A DNA stretch of 64,000 nucleotides from Flavobacterium sp. 11 (GCF_002754315.1 NZ_PEFE01000001.1:496001-560000), one strand, 5' to 3'; counted from the first letter of the stretch, positions 44,925-53,595 are shown. Translations and numbers: made by a program. Notes: a model not told the origin generated them from the letters alone.

Positions 44925-45512
44925 ATGACAACAACTCCATTTCAAAACGCCAGCGCATGGATTGATGCAGAAAATGCACAAGATCCAAATCACGAAATCT
45001 ATCAATCCGTTTCTCATCCAAAGGAACTATTGTATTCTAACAGAATGTACGAAAGGCTTATGGATTTTTATCCAAATGCATCCGAAGCTGTTCAGATTGC
45101 TTCCAAAGCACAACACATCTGCCGATGGAAAGTAGCCCGGGAATCCTATCCAATGGATCGTGTGGGATATTTGAAATGGCGCGAAGATTTGAAAAAATTT
45201 CATGCTAAAACTACGGCTGCAATTTTAGAAAAAGCAGGTTATTCCGAAGAATTTATTGCACGGGTTTCTTTTTTAATCGAAAAAAAATTACTCAAAAAAG
45301 ACGCTGAAACACAACTACTCGAGGATGTAATTTGTCTGGTATTTCTAGAATATTATTTAGACCCTTTTGTGCACAAACACGATAGAGAAAAACTGAAAAA
45401 TATCATTCTGAAAACTTGGAATAAAATGTCCGAAAAAGGACATCAGGAAGCACTAAAAATCAACTTCAGCACAACAAACTTTCAATTGATAAAAGAGGCT
45501 CTAGGATTGTAA
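44925..45512 (+). CDS. DUF4202 protein of the nitrate/nitrite cluster
   Basis: A 195-aa soluble, mostly helical protein of the uncharacterised DUF4202 family. Recognisable family stretches are AQHICRWKVARESYPMDR (64 onwards), GYLKWREDLKKFHAK (81-95) and QLLEDVICLVFLEYYLDPF (130-148). His64, His93 and Asp134 are spaced somewhat like metal ligands of HD-type hydrolases, but the HD dipeptide is absent, so this is only a suggestion. It starts 29 nt after nirD and ends 12 nt before the sensor kinase, inside the assimilation operon. Its job is unknown. Confidence 0.8.
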   Translation: MTTTPFQNASAWIDAENAQDPNHEIYQSVSHPKELLYSNRMYERLMDFYPNASEAVQIASKAQHICRWKVARESYPMDRVGYLKWREDLKKFHAKTTAAILEKAGYSEEFIARVSFLIEKKLLKKDAETQLLEDVICLVFLEYYLDPFVHKHDREKLKNIILKTWNKMSEKGHQEALKINFSTTNFQLIKEALGL

Positions 45513-45524
45513 TTCGATTTCTTT

Positions 45525-47333
45525 ATGAAAAACAAAGCTGCAGCATCGATAGACACCGTTTCATTCAAAAATTTAAGGCGATTGTATTTATTCGCCTTAT
45601 TGACGATTGGAATAACGGTACTATTGAGCCAGCTTTTGATACAATACAACCTAAACAGTCAGCGAAGCGATTCTCGAATAATCAACATTTCCGGAAAACA
45701 AAGAATGTTGAGTCAGAAATTGACAAAGGAGATTTTGATTCTGAATTTCGTGACGGACACTTCCAAAAACAAGCAGGAAATCATCCGAATCAATGAAATA
45801 ATCTCACTCTGGAAATTCAACCATAATGCGTTGGAAAAAGGAAATGACAGCCTTGGTTTTCCAAAAGAAAAAAGCCCCGCACTCACTAAATTATTTGTAG
45901 CTATCAAACCCAATTTTGATACTATACTTAATGCTGCAACCCGACTTTTAGAAAACAAAAAATCACATACAAAAGAACAGGAGAATCAAAAATTAGTTCA
46001 AACTATTCTTGAAAACGAAAGTATCTTCCTTTCGAAAATGAATGAAATTGTTGGTGAATATGATAAAGAAGCCCTCGAAAAAGTAACGTTGCAAAGCAAA
46101 ACGGAATATGCAATTTTACTTTTTACTCTCTTGGTTTTGCTATTGGAATTCATTTTTATTTTCAAACCAACCAACAAAAAAGTAGAGACACTTATTTTTA
46201 AACTTTTGTTCTCCGAAAAAAAGGCTTTGAAACTCGCCCACGATACCGAAATCATAAGCGAAATAAAAGAAAACTCAGTCAAAGAATTGAAATCACTCAA
46301 TTATGCGATGGAAAACACCTTGCTCTATTGTCGCGTTTCACCGGATGGAAAACTGATACACATTGGAGAAAAATTCTCTAAACTACTGCAATACAATCCC
46401 TTTATTTCTGATAAAACTTTCTCTCAAGTCGTAACTCCAATAGAGAAAGAGCAGATTATTATTGACAGGATTATTGCCGAAAAACAAAGAAGTGGCTGGC
46501 AAGGTGAAATTAATATTACCAATAGAAAAGGAGAATCACTTTGGCTGGATATGTCATTGGTTCCGGTAACCATAAAAAAAGAAGAATCCGAATTATTGAT
46601 TATCTGTTTTGATATTACTGAACGTAAAAAAGCGGAACAGGAAGTCGAGCGATTGAATACTGAAAATGTAACCGACAAAATCAATCAGCAGAAGGTTATT
46701 TCGAGTAAAATTGTCGAAAATCAGGAAAACGAACAAAACAGAATTGCACGAGAAATCCACGACGGAATTGGACAAATGCTCACCGGATTAAAATTCAGTT
46801 TGGAAAGCATTAATTTGGACGACAAAGAGAAAGCAGCCCAGAAAATTGAATACCTCAAAAAACTGTCTTTAGATATTATAAAAGGCGTTCGCACCGCCAC
46901 ATTCAACTTAATGCCACCGGAATTAAGCGACCACGGAATAAACTCTGCGCTTGCAAAACTTACTCAAGAATTATCAAAACTGACCGGAAAGAATATTCTT
47001 TTTTACAACAAAACTAATTTTGATAAACGCCTGGATTCTTTAATTGAAATAAATATTTACAGACTTACGCAGGAAGCCATAAACAATGCAATTAAGTATG
47101 CCGATTCTTCTCATATTATTGTACAGCTTTCGCATAGCAATTCCATTTTGAGCATTACAATAGACGACAACGGAAAAGGTTTTGACATTGAAACGGCAGA
47201 AAAGAAGCGAAACAGCGAGTCTGGGATGGGATTACTTTTTATGAAAGAAAGAATACAATATATTAATGGTCGTGTTTTCTTTAACTCCATTCCCGGTGAA
47301 GGAACCCGAATCACCTTCAATATTCCCATATAA
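45525..47333 (+). CDS. NarX/NarQ-like nitrate sensor histidine kinase
   Basis: A 602-aa inner-membrane kinase. Helix 1 (LYLFALLTIGITVLLSQLLI) and helix 2 (about 194-215, YAILLFTLLVLLLEFIFIF) flank a periplasmic PilJ-type four-helix domain. Its first helix carries INISGKQRMLSQKL, which corresponds to the nitrate-binding P-box of NarX. After a linker come a PAS domain (about 275-385, ending ICFDITERKKAE), a HisKA_3 domain with phospho-acceptor His412 in AREIHDGIGQML, and HATPase with IYRLTQEAINNAIKYA and GKGFD/GMGLLFMKER. It should phosphorylate the NarL-like regulator encoded next. Nitrate or nitrite sensing is inferred from the domain and context. Confidence 0.9.
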   Translation: MKNKAAASIDTVSFKNLRRLYLFALLTIGITVLLSQLLIQYNLNSQRSDSRIINISGKQRMLSQKLTKEILILNFVTDTSKNKQEIIRINEIISLWKFNHNALEKGNDSLGFPKEKSPALTKLFVAIKPNFDTILNAATRLLENKKSHTKEQENQKLVQTILENESIFLSKMNEIVGEYDKEALEKVTLQSKTEYAILLFTLLVLLLEFIFIFKPTNKKVETLIFKLLFSEKKALKLAHDTEIISEIKENSVKELKSLNYAMENTLLYCRVSPDGKLIHIGEKFSKLLQYNPFISDKTFSQVVTPIEKEQIIIDRIIAEKQRSGWQGEINITNRKGESLWLDMSLVPVTIKKEESELLIICFDITERKKAEQEVERLNTENVTDKINQQKVISSKIVENQENEQNRIAREIHDGIGQMLTGLKFSLESINLDDKEKAAQKIEYLKKLSLDIIKGVRTATFNLMPPELSDHGINSALAKLTQELSKLTGKNILFYNKTNFDKRLDSLIEINIYRLTQEAINNAIKYADSSHIIVQLSHSNSILSITIDDNGKGFDIETAEKKRNSESGMGLLFMKERIQYINGRVFFNSIPGEGTRITFNIPI

Positions 47334-47436
47334 AAGATAAATATTAGAATTTGGACTTTATTTTTAAGAATTACGTATCTTAGCCTACTTTTTAGGTTTT
47401 TATACGTAAAAATTAGATTTTAAAATTAAGTAAATT

Positions 47437-48096
47437 ATGAGTAATACTATTCGAGTTGTATTGGCAGATGACCATGTATTTGTGAGAGACGGAATCAAAT
47501 CATTATTGGAAAACGAAGCAAATATAGAAGTTGTCGGTGAAGCGACTGACGGCTTGGAAGCTTTGAAAATAGTAGAAAGCTGCAAACCTGATTTATTAAT
47601 TTTAGACATTCGCATGCCTAATATGACAGGAATTGAAGTTGTCGAAAAACTGCGAAGTCAAAACAATTTGGTAAAAATTGTTATGCTGTCCATGCATGAA
47701 TCAGAGGAATACGTATTAAAATCAATCAAAGCTGGAGCCGACGGATACTTACTAAAAGGATCCAGTAAAGAAGAATTCCTTAAGGCATTACAGACTATTG
47801 CTAATGGAGGAAAATATTTCAGCGGCGATATTTCATCCATATTAATTGGACAACTGAACAACTCCACTTCTATTCAGGAATCAAAACCAATGCAGGACGA
47901 AGACCAGTTGATTACCAAAAGAGAACGAGAAATTCTTAAACTTTTATTGTCAGGTAAAGGAAACAAAGAAATTGCCGAAGCTTTAGATATCAGCAAAAGA
48001 ACTGCCGAAGTACATCGTTTTAATTTGATGAAAAAATTAAAAGTCAAAAATTTAATGGAACTTTCCAATAAAGCCAACGAGTATTCCTTGATATAA
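47437..48096 (+). CDS. NarL/FixJ-family response regulator
   Basis: A 219-aa regulator: receiver domain (acidic pair in VVLADDHVFVRDG, phospho-acceptor Asp57 in LLILDIRMPNMTG, Lys in LLKGSSKEEF) and LuxR-type HTH (ITKREREILKLLLSGKGNKEIAEALDISK, split here only by length; the helix RTAEVHRFNLMKKLKV recognises DNA). It is 103 nt after the kinase gene, a gap long enough for its own promoter. The stretch ATTTTTAAGAA with ACGTAT occurs both before it (about 47360-47378) and after it (about 48117-48140). Confidence 0.92.
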   Translation: MSNTIRVVLADDHVFVRDGIKSLLENEANIEVVGEATDGLEALKIVESCKPDLLILDIRMPNMTGIEVVEKLRSQNNLVKIVMLSMHESEEYVLKSIKAGADGYLLKGSSKEEFLKALQTIANGGKYFSGDISSILIGQLNNSTSIQESKPMQDEDQLITKREREILKLLLSGKGNKEIAEALDISKRTAEVHRFNLMKKLKVKNLMELSNKANEYSLI

Positions 48097-48316
48097 GTAC
48101 AATTCTAAAAACACTTATTTTTTAAGAATACGTATGCTATTTTCTTTATTTGTTGTTTAAAACAATCCAAACTCCATATTTAAAAACTATTTCTGAGGCA
48201 ATCTAAACTGTTTTTAACCCTAAAAAGAACGACTTGTTTGATGATTTCATAATATATAGATTCAATTATGGCTATTTAGAAATAAATGCATCGAATTTTA
48301 AAATATTCACATAAAT
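48097..48316. other. intergenic region after the response regulator
   Basis: AT-rich, no gene. It contains near its start a second copy of a TTTTTAAGAA/ACGTAT sequence that is also found before the response-regulator gene. No clear terminator hairpin is seen. Confidence 0.5.
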
Positions 48317-48367
48317 ACGTATTTTTACGTATAATATACTTAAATTAAGTAATAGTACTTATATTTG
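48317..48367 (+). promoter_or_regulatory. narK promoter with two nitrate-cluster palindromes
   Basis: Distal site ACGTA-TTTT-TACGT (48317-48330). Proximal site AAGTA-ATAG-TACTT (48347-48360), whose last T starts the -7 box TATATTTG (48360-48367), exactly as at nirB. A further imperfect palindrome, TACTTA-AAT-TAAGTA, overlaps at 48337-48351. Confidence 0.7.
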
Positions 48368-48384
48368 TAAAAAATATAGGTACG

Positions 48385-49866
48385 ATGAAAACTTCAAACT
48401 CTTTATCCCAATCGCATAAAATTTTGTTTTTAAATACACTGGCATTCACGATATGTTTTGCTTGTTGGACTTTAAATGGTGTTTTGGTCACTTTCTTGGT
48501 AGACAACGGTATCTTCAAGTGGAGCGTTGTACAAGTGGGATGGCTTCTGGGAATCCCGATTCTTACGGGTTCCATTATGCGATTACCAATTGGAATTTTG
48601 ACTGATAAATTTGGCGGAAAATACGTTTTCTCCATACTACTCCTTCTCTGCTCTATTCCCTTATTTCTACTGCCATTAGCGGATAGTTTTTTTATGTTTG
48701 CCCTTTTAAGCTTTTTGTTTGGTATGGTAGGAACAAGCTTTGCCGTTGGTATTGGCTATACTTCTATTTGGTATCCAAAAGAATGGCAAGGTAGAGCATT
48801 GGGGATTTTCGGAATAGGAAATGCAGGAGCCGCCATAACTACTTTTTTAGCACCTTCGTTATTGAATCATTTTTCAATTGAAGACCCGCAAAATGGTTGG
48901 AAATTATTACCTCTTATATATGGTTTTGCTTTAGTCGTTATTGGGATATTTTTCTTGATTTTTGCCAAAAACAAAAAAATAGAGAACCACACCAAAACCG
49001 TTTCTCAAATGCTGCAATCCTTAAAAAGTGTGCGTGTTTGGCGATTTGGAGCCTATTACTTCTTGGTTTTTGGATGTTTCGTTGCCTATTCACAATGGTT
49101 GTTGCCTAACTTCATGAATGTATACCAAACGAGTCTTGTCATGGGTGGATTATTCGCCACCATGTTCAGCTTGCCGTCCGGAGTGATTCGCGCTTTTGGA
49201 GGCTATTTATCAGATAAATTTGGTGCTCGAAAAGTAATGTATTGGGTATTGGGTTCTTCCGTAATCCTAAGTGCTTTGTTGATGATTCCAAAAATGGATA
49301 TTACCACAACAGGACCCGGAGTTTTGGCCACCAAAAAAGGAACCATCACAATGATTTCTGATTCGAAGGTGAAAATTGGCGATACTGACTTTGCCATTAC
49401 GCAAAAGACAGAACAACCGCAGCAAAGTTCTATTTTTCCTGTTAGAACATCATGGCAACAAGTAGTTGTAAGCCAGAATCAAGACGTCAAGAAAAAGGAA
49501 TTGGTCGCAAAAGGAATCACCCATATTCGTTTTGATGCCAATATGTGGGTGTACTTAGTTTTAGTGATTCTGATTGGTATTTCTTGGGGAATTGGAAAAG
49601 CTGCCGTTTACAAACACATTCCGGAATATTTCCCGACAGAAGTTGGCGTTGTAGGTGGAATGGTAGGAATGATTGGTGGATTAGGCGGTTTCTTTGGACC
49701 TATTATCTTCAGTTATTTATTGACAGCTACCGGAATTTGGTCCAGCTCTTGGATATTCATCTTGCTTTTTTCAGCTATTTGTTTGATTTGGATGCACTAT
49801 ACCGTAACGAAAATCATGAATGAAAAACAACCTACGTTATCCCGAGAAATGGAGCGCAAAAAATAA
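48385..49866 (+). CDS. narK: NarK-type nitrate/nitrite MFS transporter
   Basis: A 493-aa major-facilitator protein of the nitrate/nitrite porter family. LNGVLVTFLVDNGIFKWS, RLPIGILTDKFGGKYVF and the NarK-type GIGNAGAAITTFLAPSLL motif near 150 are diagnostic, as are GALSDKFGARK-like GGYLSDKFGARKVMYW and KAAVYKHIPEYFPTEVG with GGLGGFFGPI near the end. Residues about 303-385 form a hydrophilic insert (TTTGPGVLATKKGTITMISD onwards) between two helices, not found in E. coli NarK. It has its own promoter with cluster operators and is the last gene of the rightward group. Confidence 0.93.
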   Translation: MKTSNSLSQSHKILFLNTLAFTICFACWTLNGVLVTFLVDNGIFKWSVVQVGWLLGIPILTGSIMRLPIGILTDKFGGKYVFSILLLLCSIPLFLLPLADSFFMFALLSFLFGMVGTSFAVGIGYTSIWYPKEWQGRALGIFGIGNAGAAITTFLAPSLLNHFSIEDPQNGWKLLPLIYGFALVVIGIFFLIFAKNKKIENHTKTVSQMLQSLKSVRVWRFGAYYFLVFGCFVAYSQWLLPNFMNVYQTSLVMGGLFATMFSLPSGVIRAFGGYLSDKFGARKVMYWVLGSSVILSALLMIPKMDITTTGPGVLATKKGTITMISDSKVKIGDTDFAITQKTEQPQQSSIFPVRTSWQQVVVSQNQDVKKKELVAKGITHIRFDANMWVYLVLVILIGISWGIGKAAVYKHIPEYFPTEVGVVGGMVGMIGGLGGFFGPIIFSYLLTATGIWSSSWIFILLFSAICLIWMHYTVTKIMNEKQPTLSREMERKK

Positions 49867-49937
49867 AAATATACTTTTTTGAATGGGTTATTTGGGTTAA
49901 AGAAATTGTTATTCATACACTAATTCCCTATTATACA

Positions 49938-49965
49938 GTAGAGACACACTGCAGTGCGTCTCTAC
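49938..49965. repeat. palindromic repeat, GTAGAGACxCACTGCAGTGC type, copy A
   Basis: A 28-nt inverted repeat from GTAGAGAC to GTCTCTAC centred on CTGCAG, with one mismatch. A second copy is at 50260. The other parts of the 49867-50414 gap hold no supported gene. Confidence 0.75.
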
Positions 49966-50259
49966 ATTTCGATTCCTCTAGAAAGTTTTTACTTCATACA
50001 CAGATATAAGACTAATTTTCCTATTACGGTTTATGTCTTGTGTAGAAGCTAAAAAAAGTATTCAACCGCAGATTCACAGATTTTATGTTTGTGATTTGCG
50101 GTTTTTGTTTCTAATTAAATGTGCCAAATCAACCACGACTTGGCGAATTAACGATCATTGATTTAATTGCATTTACAAGACATTTTAAATTTAAGTGTAT
50201 ATTTGAGATTGATGATAAATACTACGATCTAAAAACCCAATTAACCTGTTTATCGTATC

Positions 50260-50300
50260 GTAGAGACGCACTGCAGTGCGTCTCTAGGTGCGTCTCTACA
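50260..50300. repeat. palindromic repeat, same family, copy B plus partial copy
   Basis: A perfect inverted repeat (GTAGAGACGCACTGCAGTGC, then GTCTCTA) at 50260-50286 followed by a truncated third arm GGTGCGTCTCTACA. It is REP-like in size and symmetry. Confidence 0.75.
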
Positions 50301-50354
50301 ATGCGGTTATGTCGTACGTCTTTACAATGTCCCCTGTTTAAATATATACCCAAC

Positions 50355-50392
50355 AAAAATCCCCGTAACGTTTTAACATTACAGGGATTTTT
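50355..50392 (-). terminator. terminator of the porin-nrtABD operon
   Basis: AAAAATCCC(C)GTAA pairs with TTAC(A)GGGATTTTT around a short loop (one mismatch). On the minus strand a T-run follows. Confidence 0.75.
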
Positions 50393-50414
50393 CACTCAAA
50401 AAAATTAAATAAAA

Positions 50415-51221
50415 CTAACTTTTATACACCATTCCCATATCTTCGATGGAGAATTTATCGGTTAAGAGGTGTAATAATTTATCTCTTAGCTCAATATATT
50501 CGGGCATTTTTACGATTTCGATTTTGTTTCTGGGTCTTGGTAAATGTACTTCTACAATTTCCCTGATAGTTGAAGCCGGACCGTTATTCAACACTACAAT
50601 TCTATCGGATAGGAATAATGCTTCTTCGATATCGTGCGTAATCATAACGATGGTTTTCTCTCGGTTGTTTAAATTCCATAATTTCAACACTTCCAGTTGC
50701 ATCGAACCTTTGGTTAAGGCGTCCAAAGCGCCAAAGGGTTCATCTAATAACAACACGCCAGGATTAATAGCAAAAGCTCTGGCAATAGCAACTCTTTGCT
50801 TCATTCCACCCGATAATTGTCCCGGTAATTTATCTTTATGTTCGTATAAATTGACCATTTTTAGGTTTTTTTCTACGATTTCCAATTTCTCTTTTTTGGA
50901 GCAATCCATAACGGAATCTACGGCTTGAAAAATGTTTTGTTCGACAGTCATCCAAGGCAAAAGCGAATAATTTTGAAAAACGATTCCGCGATCTGGTCCC
51001 GGTCCTTTTATTTTTTTATTGTCTAATGCTACTGTTCCTCCAGTTGGCGTAAGCATTCCTCCTATCGCATTCATAATAGTCGATTTTCCACAACCGGAAT
51101 GTCCAATGATGGAGATAATTTCCCCTTTTTTGATGGACAGATTGATATCTCTTACAGCAATATATTTTCCTTTTGGTGTTGGAAACGAAATTTCCAAATC
51201 TTTGATTTCTAAATAACTCAT
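50415..51221 (-). CDS. nrtD: nitrate ABC transporter ATP-binding protein
   Basis: A 268-aa ATPase of the NitT/TauT importer class. Walker A GHSGCGKST (about 39-47), Q-loop VFQNYSLLPWM, signature LSGGMKQRVAIARA, Walker B LLLDEPFGALD and the switch His in VMITHDIEEAL are all intact. It has only the ATPase domain (no fused NrtC substrate-binding part). It powers the NrtA/NrtB importer encoded upstream on the same strand; 228 nt with an interspersed repeat separate it from nrtB. Confidence 0.92.
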   Translation of the reverse strand: MSYLEIKDLEISFPTPKGKYIAVRDINLSIKKGEIISIIGHSGCGKSTIMNAIGGMLTPTGGTVALDNKKIKGPGPDRGIVFQNYSLLPWMTVEQNIFQAVDSVMDCSKKEKLEIVEKNLKMVNLYEHKDKLPGQLSGGMKQRVAIARAFAINPGVLLLDEPFGALDALTKGSMQLEVLKLWNLNNREKTIVMITHDIEEALFLSDRIVVLNNGPASTIREIVEVHLPRPRNKIEIVKMPEYIELRDKLLHLLTDKFSIEDMGMVYKS

Positions 51222-51300
51222 GATTTCTTTATTTAATGATTTGAAGATTGGCTCTAAAAATCGATGTTATTTTATAGTGAATTCTTTATGTATCGGGTTT

Positions 51301-51423
51301 GCGTGAGTGATGGCAGTGGAGCTCTTTTTTGAGCCGATTTTTTTCGGCTTAAAAAAAGCGGGAACGTACAGCACGACCCAAAGTTGCGAGGCGACAGACG
51401 AAGCAATCTGAAGGGGCACGCCC
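51301..51423. repeat. about 120-bp interspersed structured repeat between nrtB and nrtD
   Basis: GC-richer than its surroundings, beginning GCGTGAGTGATGGCAGTGG and ending GGGGCACGCCC so that GCGTG and CACGC are terminal inverted. Inside, TTTTTTGAGCCGA (51325-51337) pairs with TCGGCTTAAAAAA (51344-51356) over 13 bp around a T6 loop. No ORF. It resembles, from memory, a repeat family dispersed in Flavobacterium intergenic regions. Confidence 0.65.
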
Positions 51424-51449
51424 AAAAGAAAAACTTCCTGATTTTAAAA

Positions 51450-52337
51450 CTACGCTTTGTAAGCTACTTTATTTTCGATAAAAGTGAAGATTCTGTCAAA
51501 AAGCAATCCTACAATCCCGATGATAATAATGGCCGAAATTACTTTTTCGAGGCTTAGCGCATTCCAGCTGTCCCATACAAAAAACCCGATTCCTGCGCCA
51601 CCAGACAACATTTCGCCCGCTACAATTACCAACCAAGCAACGCTGATACTCAATCGCAATCCGGTTATGATGTGTGGTAAACTGTATGGAATTAAGATTT
51701 TAGTCAAGTATCTCATTTTGGAAAAACCAAAAGCTTTGGCCACATTTTTATGGTCTTGCGGAATCGAAGCAACTCCAAAAGAAGTGTTTATCAGTGTGGA
51801 CCATAATGAGGTGATGAATACGATAAATATGGTTGCCATTCCGGTATCTTTGAAAACGACCAAGCCAATTGGGAACCAAGCCAGCGGCGAAACTGGTTTG
51901 AGCAATTGTACGATTGGATAAAAAATTTGTTTGCAAATAGTGCTTGCTCCCATTAAAATCCCGATTGGAATGGCAATTAAAGAACCCAACAAAAATCCGG
52001 AAAGTACCGTTTTGATAGAGCTGAACAATTGCAATCCAATTCCTTTGTCATTTGGCCCGTAATCATAAAACGGATCGCTTAACATTTCTTTTAAAACGGT
52101 CAAAGTAGCCAATGGTCCCGGAAGCGCGTCTTGAGTAAAATAACTCAATACGCTCCAAAAGCCTCCAAAAATCACCAAACCAATCCCAGCAAAAAAGCCT
52201 GATTTTGATTTTTCAAGTAGTGCATTTACGGCTAATTTGAGTTTATAATTTTCTGCTGCGACACTTTTTTTGCTTTCTGTCGCCACATTGATGGATGAAT
52301 CTAATGCATCAATAGTTAGTGTGTTTTTATCAGACAT
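51450..52337 (-). CDS. nrtB: nitrate ABC transporter permease
   Basis: A 295-aa inner-membrane permease of the BPD type. It has an N-terminal helix (SGFFAGIGLVIFGGFWSVLSYF), five further helices and the EAA-like loop (FGFSKMRYLTKILIPYSLPHIITG split around residues 210-230), and LKPVSPLAWFPIGLVVF typical of NrtB/SsuC proteins. It starts 28 nt after nrtA. It would carry nitrate (or nitrite) into the cytoplasm with NrtA and NrtD. Confidence 0.92.
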   Translation of the reverse strand: MSDKNTLTIDALDSSINVATESKKSVAAENYKLKLAVNALLEKSKSGFFAGIGLVIFGGFWSVLSYFTQDALPGPLATLTVLKEMLSDPFYDYGPNDKGIGLQLFSSIKTVLSGFLLGSLIAIPIGILMGASTICKQIFYPIVQLLKPVSPLAWFPIGLVVFKDTGMATIFIVFITSLWSTLINTSFGVASIPQDHKNVAKAFGFSKMRYLTKILIPYSLPHIITGLRLSISVAWLVIVAGEMLSGGAGIGFFVWDSWNALSLEKVISAIIIIGIVGLLFDRIFTFIENKVAYKA

Positions 52338-52365
52338 GGTTCTAAAATTTAGTTTAATAATTCAT

Positions 52366-53595
52366 TTATCTTTTTACAACTTTCAAATAAGCCGCAGGAT
52401 TTGCAGGGTCAAAAACTGTTTTGTCCATTGTAAGTGCAAACGGTTTCATATCGTCATTTGGCACTTTAATCTTCATGCTCGCCGCTACTTCTTTATACAA
52501 ATCATCCAAAATCAATTTATCTGCAATGGCAGCATAATTTGGTGCTTCTTTCAAATATCCGAATCTAACAAACTGTGCCATTGCCCATATTGCGTGTGAT
52601 TTACGAGGAAAATTAACCATTCCGCCTTTGTGAAACAACATATAATCTTTGGCATACACTTGTGTTCCTTGGTTGCAACCCAAATCATAATTTCCCATCA
52701 ATCTGTTTTCGATTACATCAGCCGGAGCGTTCACGTAAGGTGCTCTACCGATAATCGCCGCTGCTTTTTTACGATTTACAGGATTGTCTAACCAAATGCA
52801 GGCTTCCATAACGGCTTTCATTACTTTAACTAAATCGGCTTTGCGTTTGGCACTAAAATCTTTGTTTACCACCAAAGCTTTTTCCGGGTGATCTTTCCAA
52901 ATATCCTGAGAAGCCACTTGTGTAAATCCAATTCCTTGTTTTACCGCAACACCGCCCCAAGGTTCACCTACACAAAATCCATCCATATTACCCACTTTCA
53001 TATTGGCAACCATTTGAGGCGGTGGAATTGTAATGATTTTTACTGCTTTTTGATTCAAACCAGCAATTGACATCCAGTTGCGCAACCATAAATCGTGTGT
53101 TCCTCCAGGAAATGTCATCGCAAAAGTCACTTCTTTTTCGGCTTTTAATTTGGCTGCAACAACCGGAGTCACTTTATTCATTTGTTTGAATCCTACTTTT
53201 CCACAAAAATCTTTTGAAAGTGTAATCGCTTGTCCGTTTACATTCAACATCATTGCAATTTTCATTTCGGAACCTGCTTTTCCACCTACTCCAGTGTATA
53301 CTGAAAATGGCATGGAATACAAACAATGTGCTCCGTCTAATTCTCCTGTTAGGATTTTGTCACGAACATTTGCCCAAGACGATTCTTTGGTTACCACAAC
53401 CTCAACACCGTATTTCTTGAACAAACCCAATTCCTTTGCCATAACTATTGGCGAGCAATCCGTAAGTGGTATAAATCCTAATCGCACCGGATCATTTTGG
53501 GCGGTTATTGTTGTAAAAGCCGAGCTGAATACTACTAAAACCATCAATAGTATGGTTTGGAAAGTCCTTCTTATTTGTTGATTTGATTTTTTCAT
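52366..53595 (-). CDS. nrtA: nitrate ABC transporter substrate-binding protein (NrtA/CmpA family)
   Basis: A 409-aa periplasmic binding protein. The signal peptide (TILLMVLVVFSSAFTTITAQ) ends in an Ala-x-Ala-like site with no lipobox cysteine. LGFIPLTDCSPIVMAKELGLFKKYGVEV at the start, FPGGTHDLWLRNWMS and MDGFCVGEPWGGVAV are hallmarks of the NrtA/CmpA proteins. Bicarbonate binding (CmpA) cannot be excluded from sequence alone, but the neighbours are all for nitrate. It follows the porin gene by 26 nt. Confidence 0.93.
   Translation of the reverse strand: MKKSNQQIRRTFQTILLMVLVVFSSAFTTITAQNDPVRLGFIPLTDCSPIVMAKELGLFKKYGVEVVVTKESSWANVRDKILTGELDGAHCLYSMPFSVYTGVGGKAGSEMKIAMMLNVNGQAITLSKDFCGKVGFKQMNKVTPVVAAKLKAEKEVTFAMTFPGGTHDLWLRNWMSIAGLNQKAVKIITIPPPQMVANMKVGNMDGFCVGEPWGGVAVKQGIGFTQVASQDIWKDHPEKALVVNKDFSAKRKADLVKVMKAVMEACIWLDNPVNRKKAAAIIGRAPYVNAPADVIENRLMGNYDLGCNQGTQVYAKDYMLFHKGGMVNFPRKSHAIWAMAQFVRFGYLKEAPNYAAIADKLILDDLYKEVAASMKIKVPNDDMKPFALTMDKTVFDPANPAAYLKVVKR

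Noticed and set aside
50121..50408. A 95-aa open frame between narK and nrtD
   Set aside because: It starts at GTG, runs through the REP-like palindrome and the terminator hairpin, and has repeated cysteine/arginine low-complexity content with no protein character.
50446..50928. 160-aa frame opposite nrtD, with similar ones opposite nrtA (53078-53581) and mrdA (15589-16008)
   Set aside because: These are shadow frames of strongly supported genes and show no motifs.
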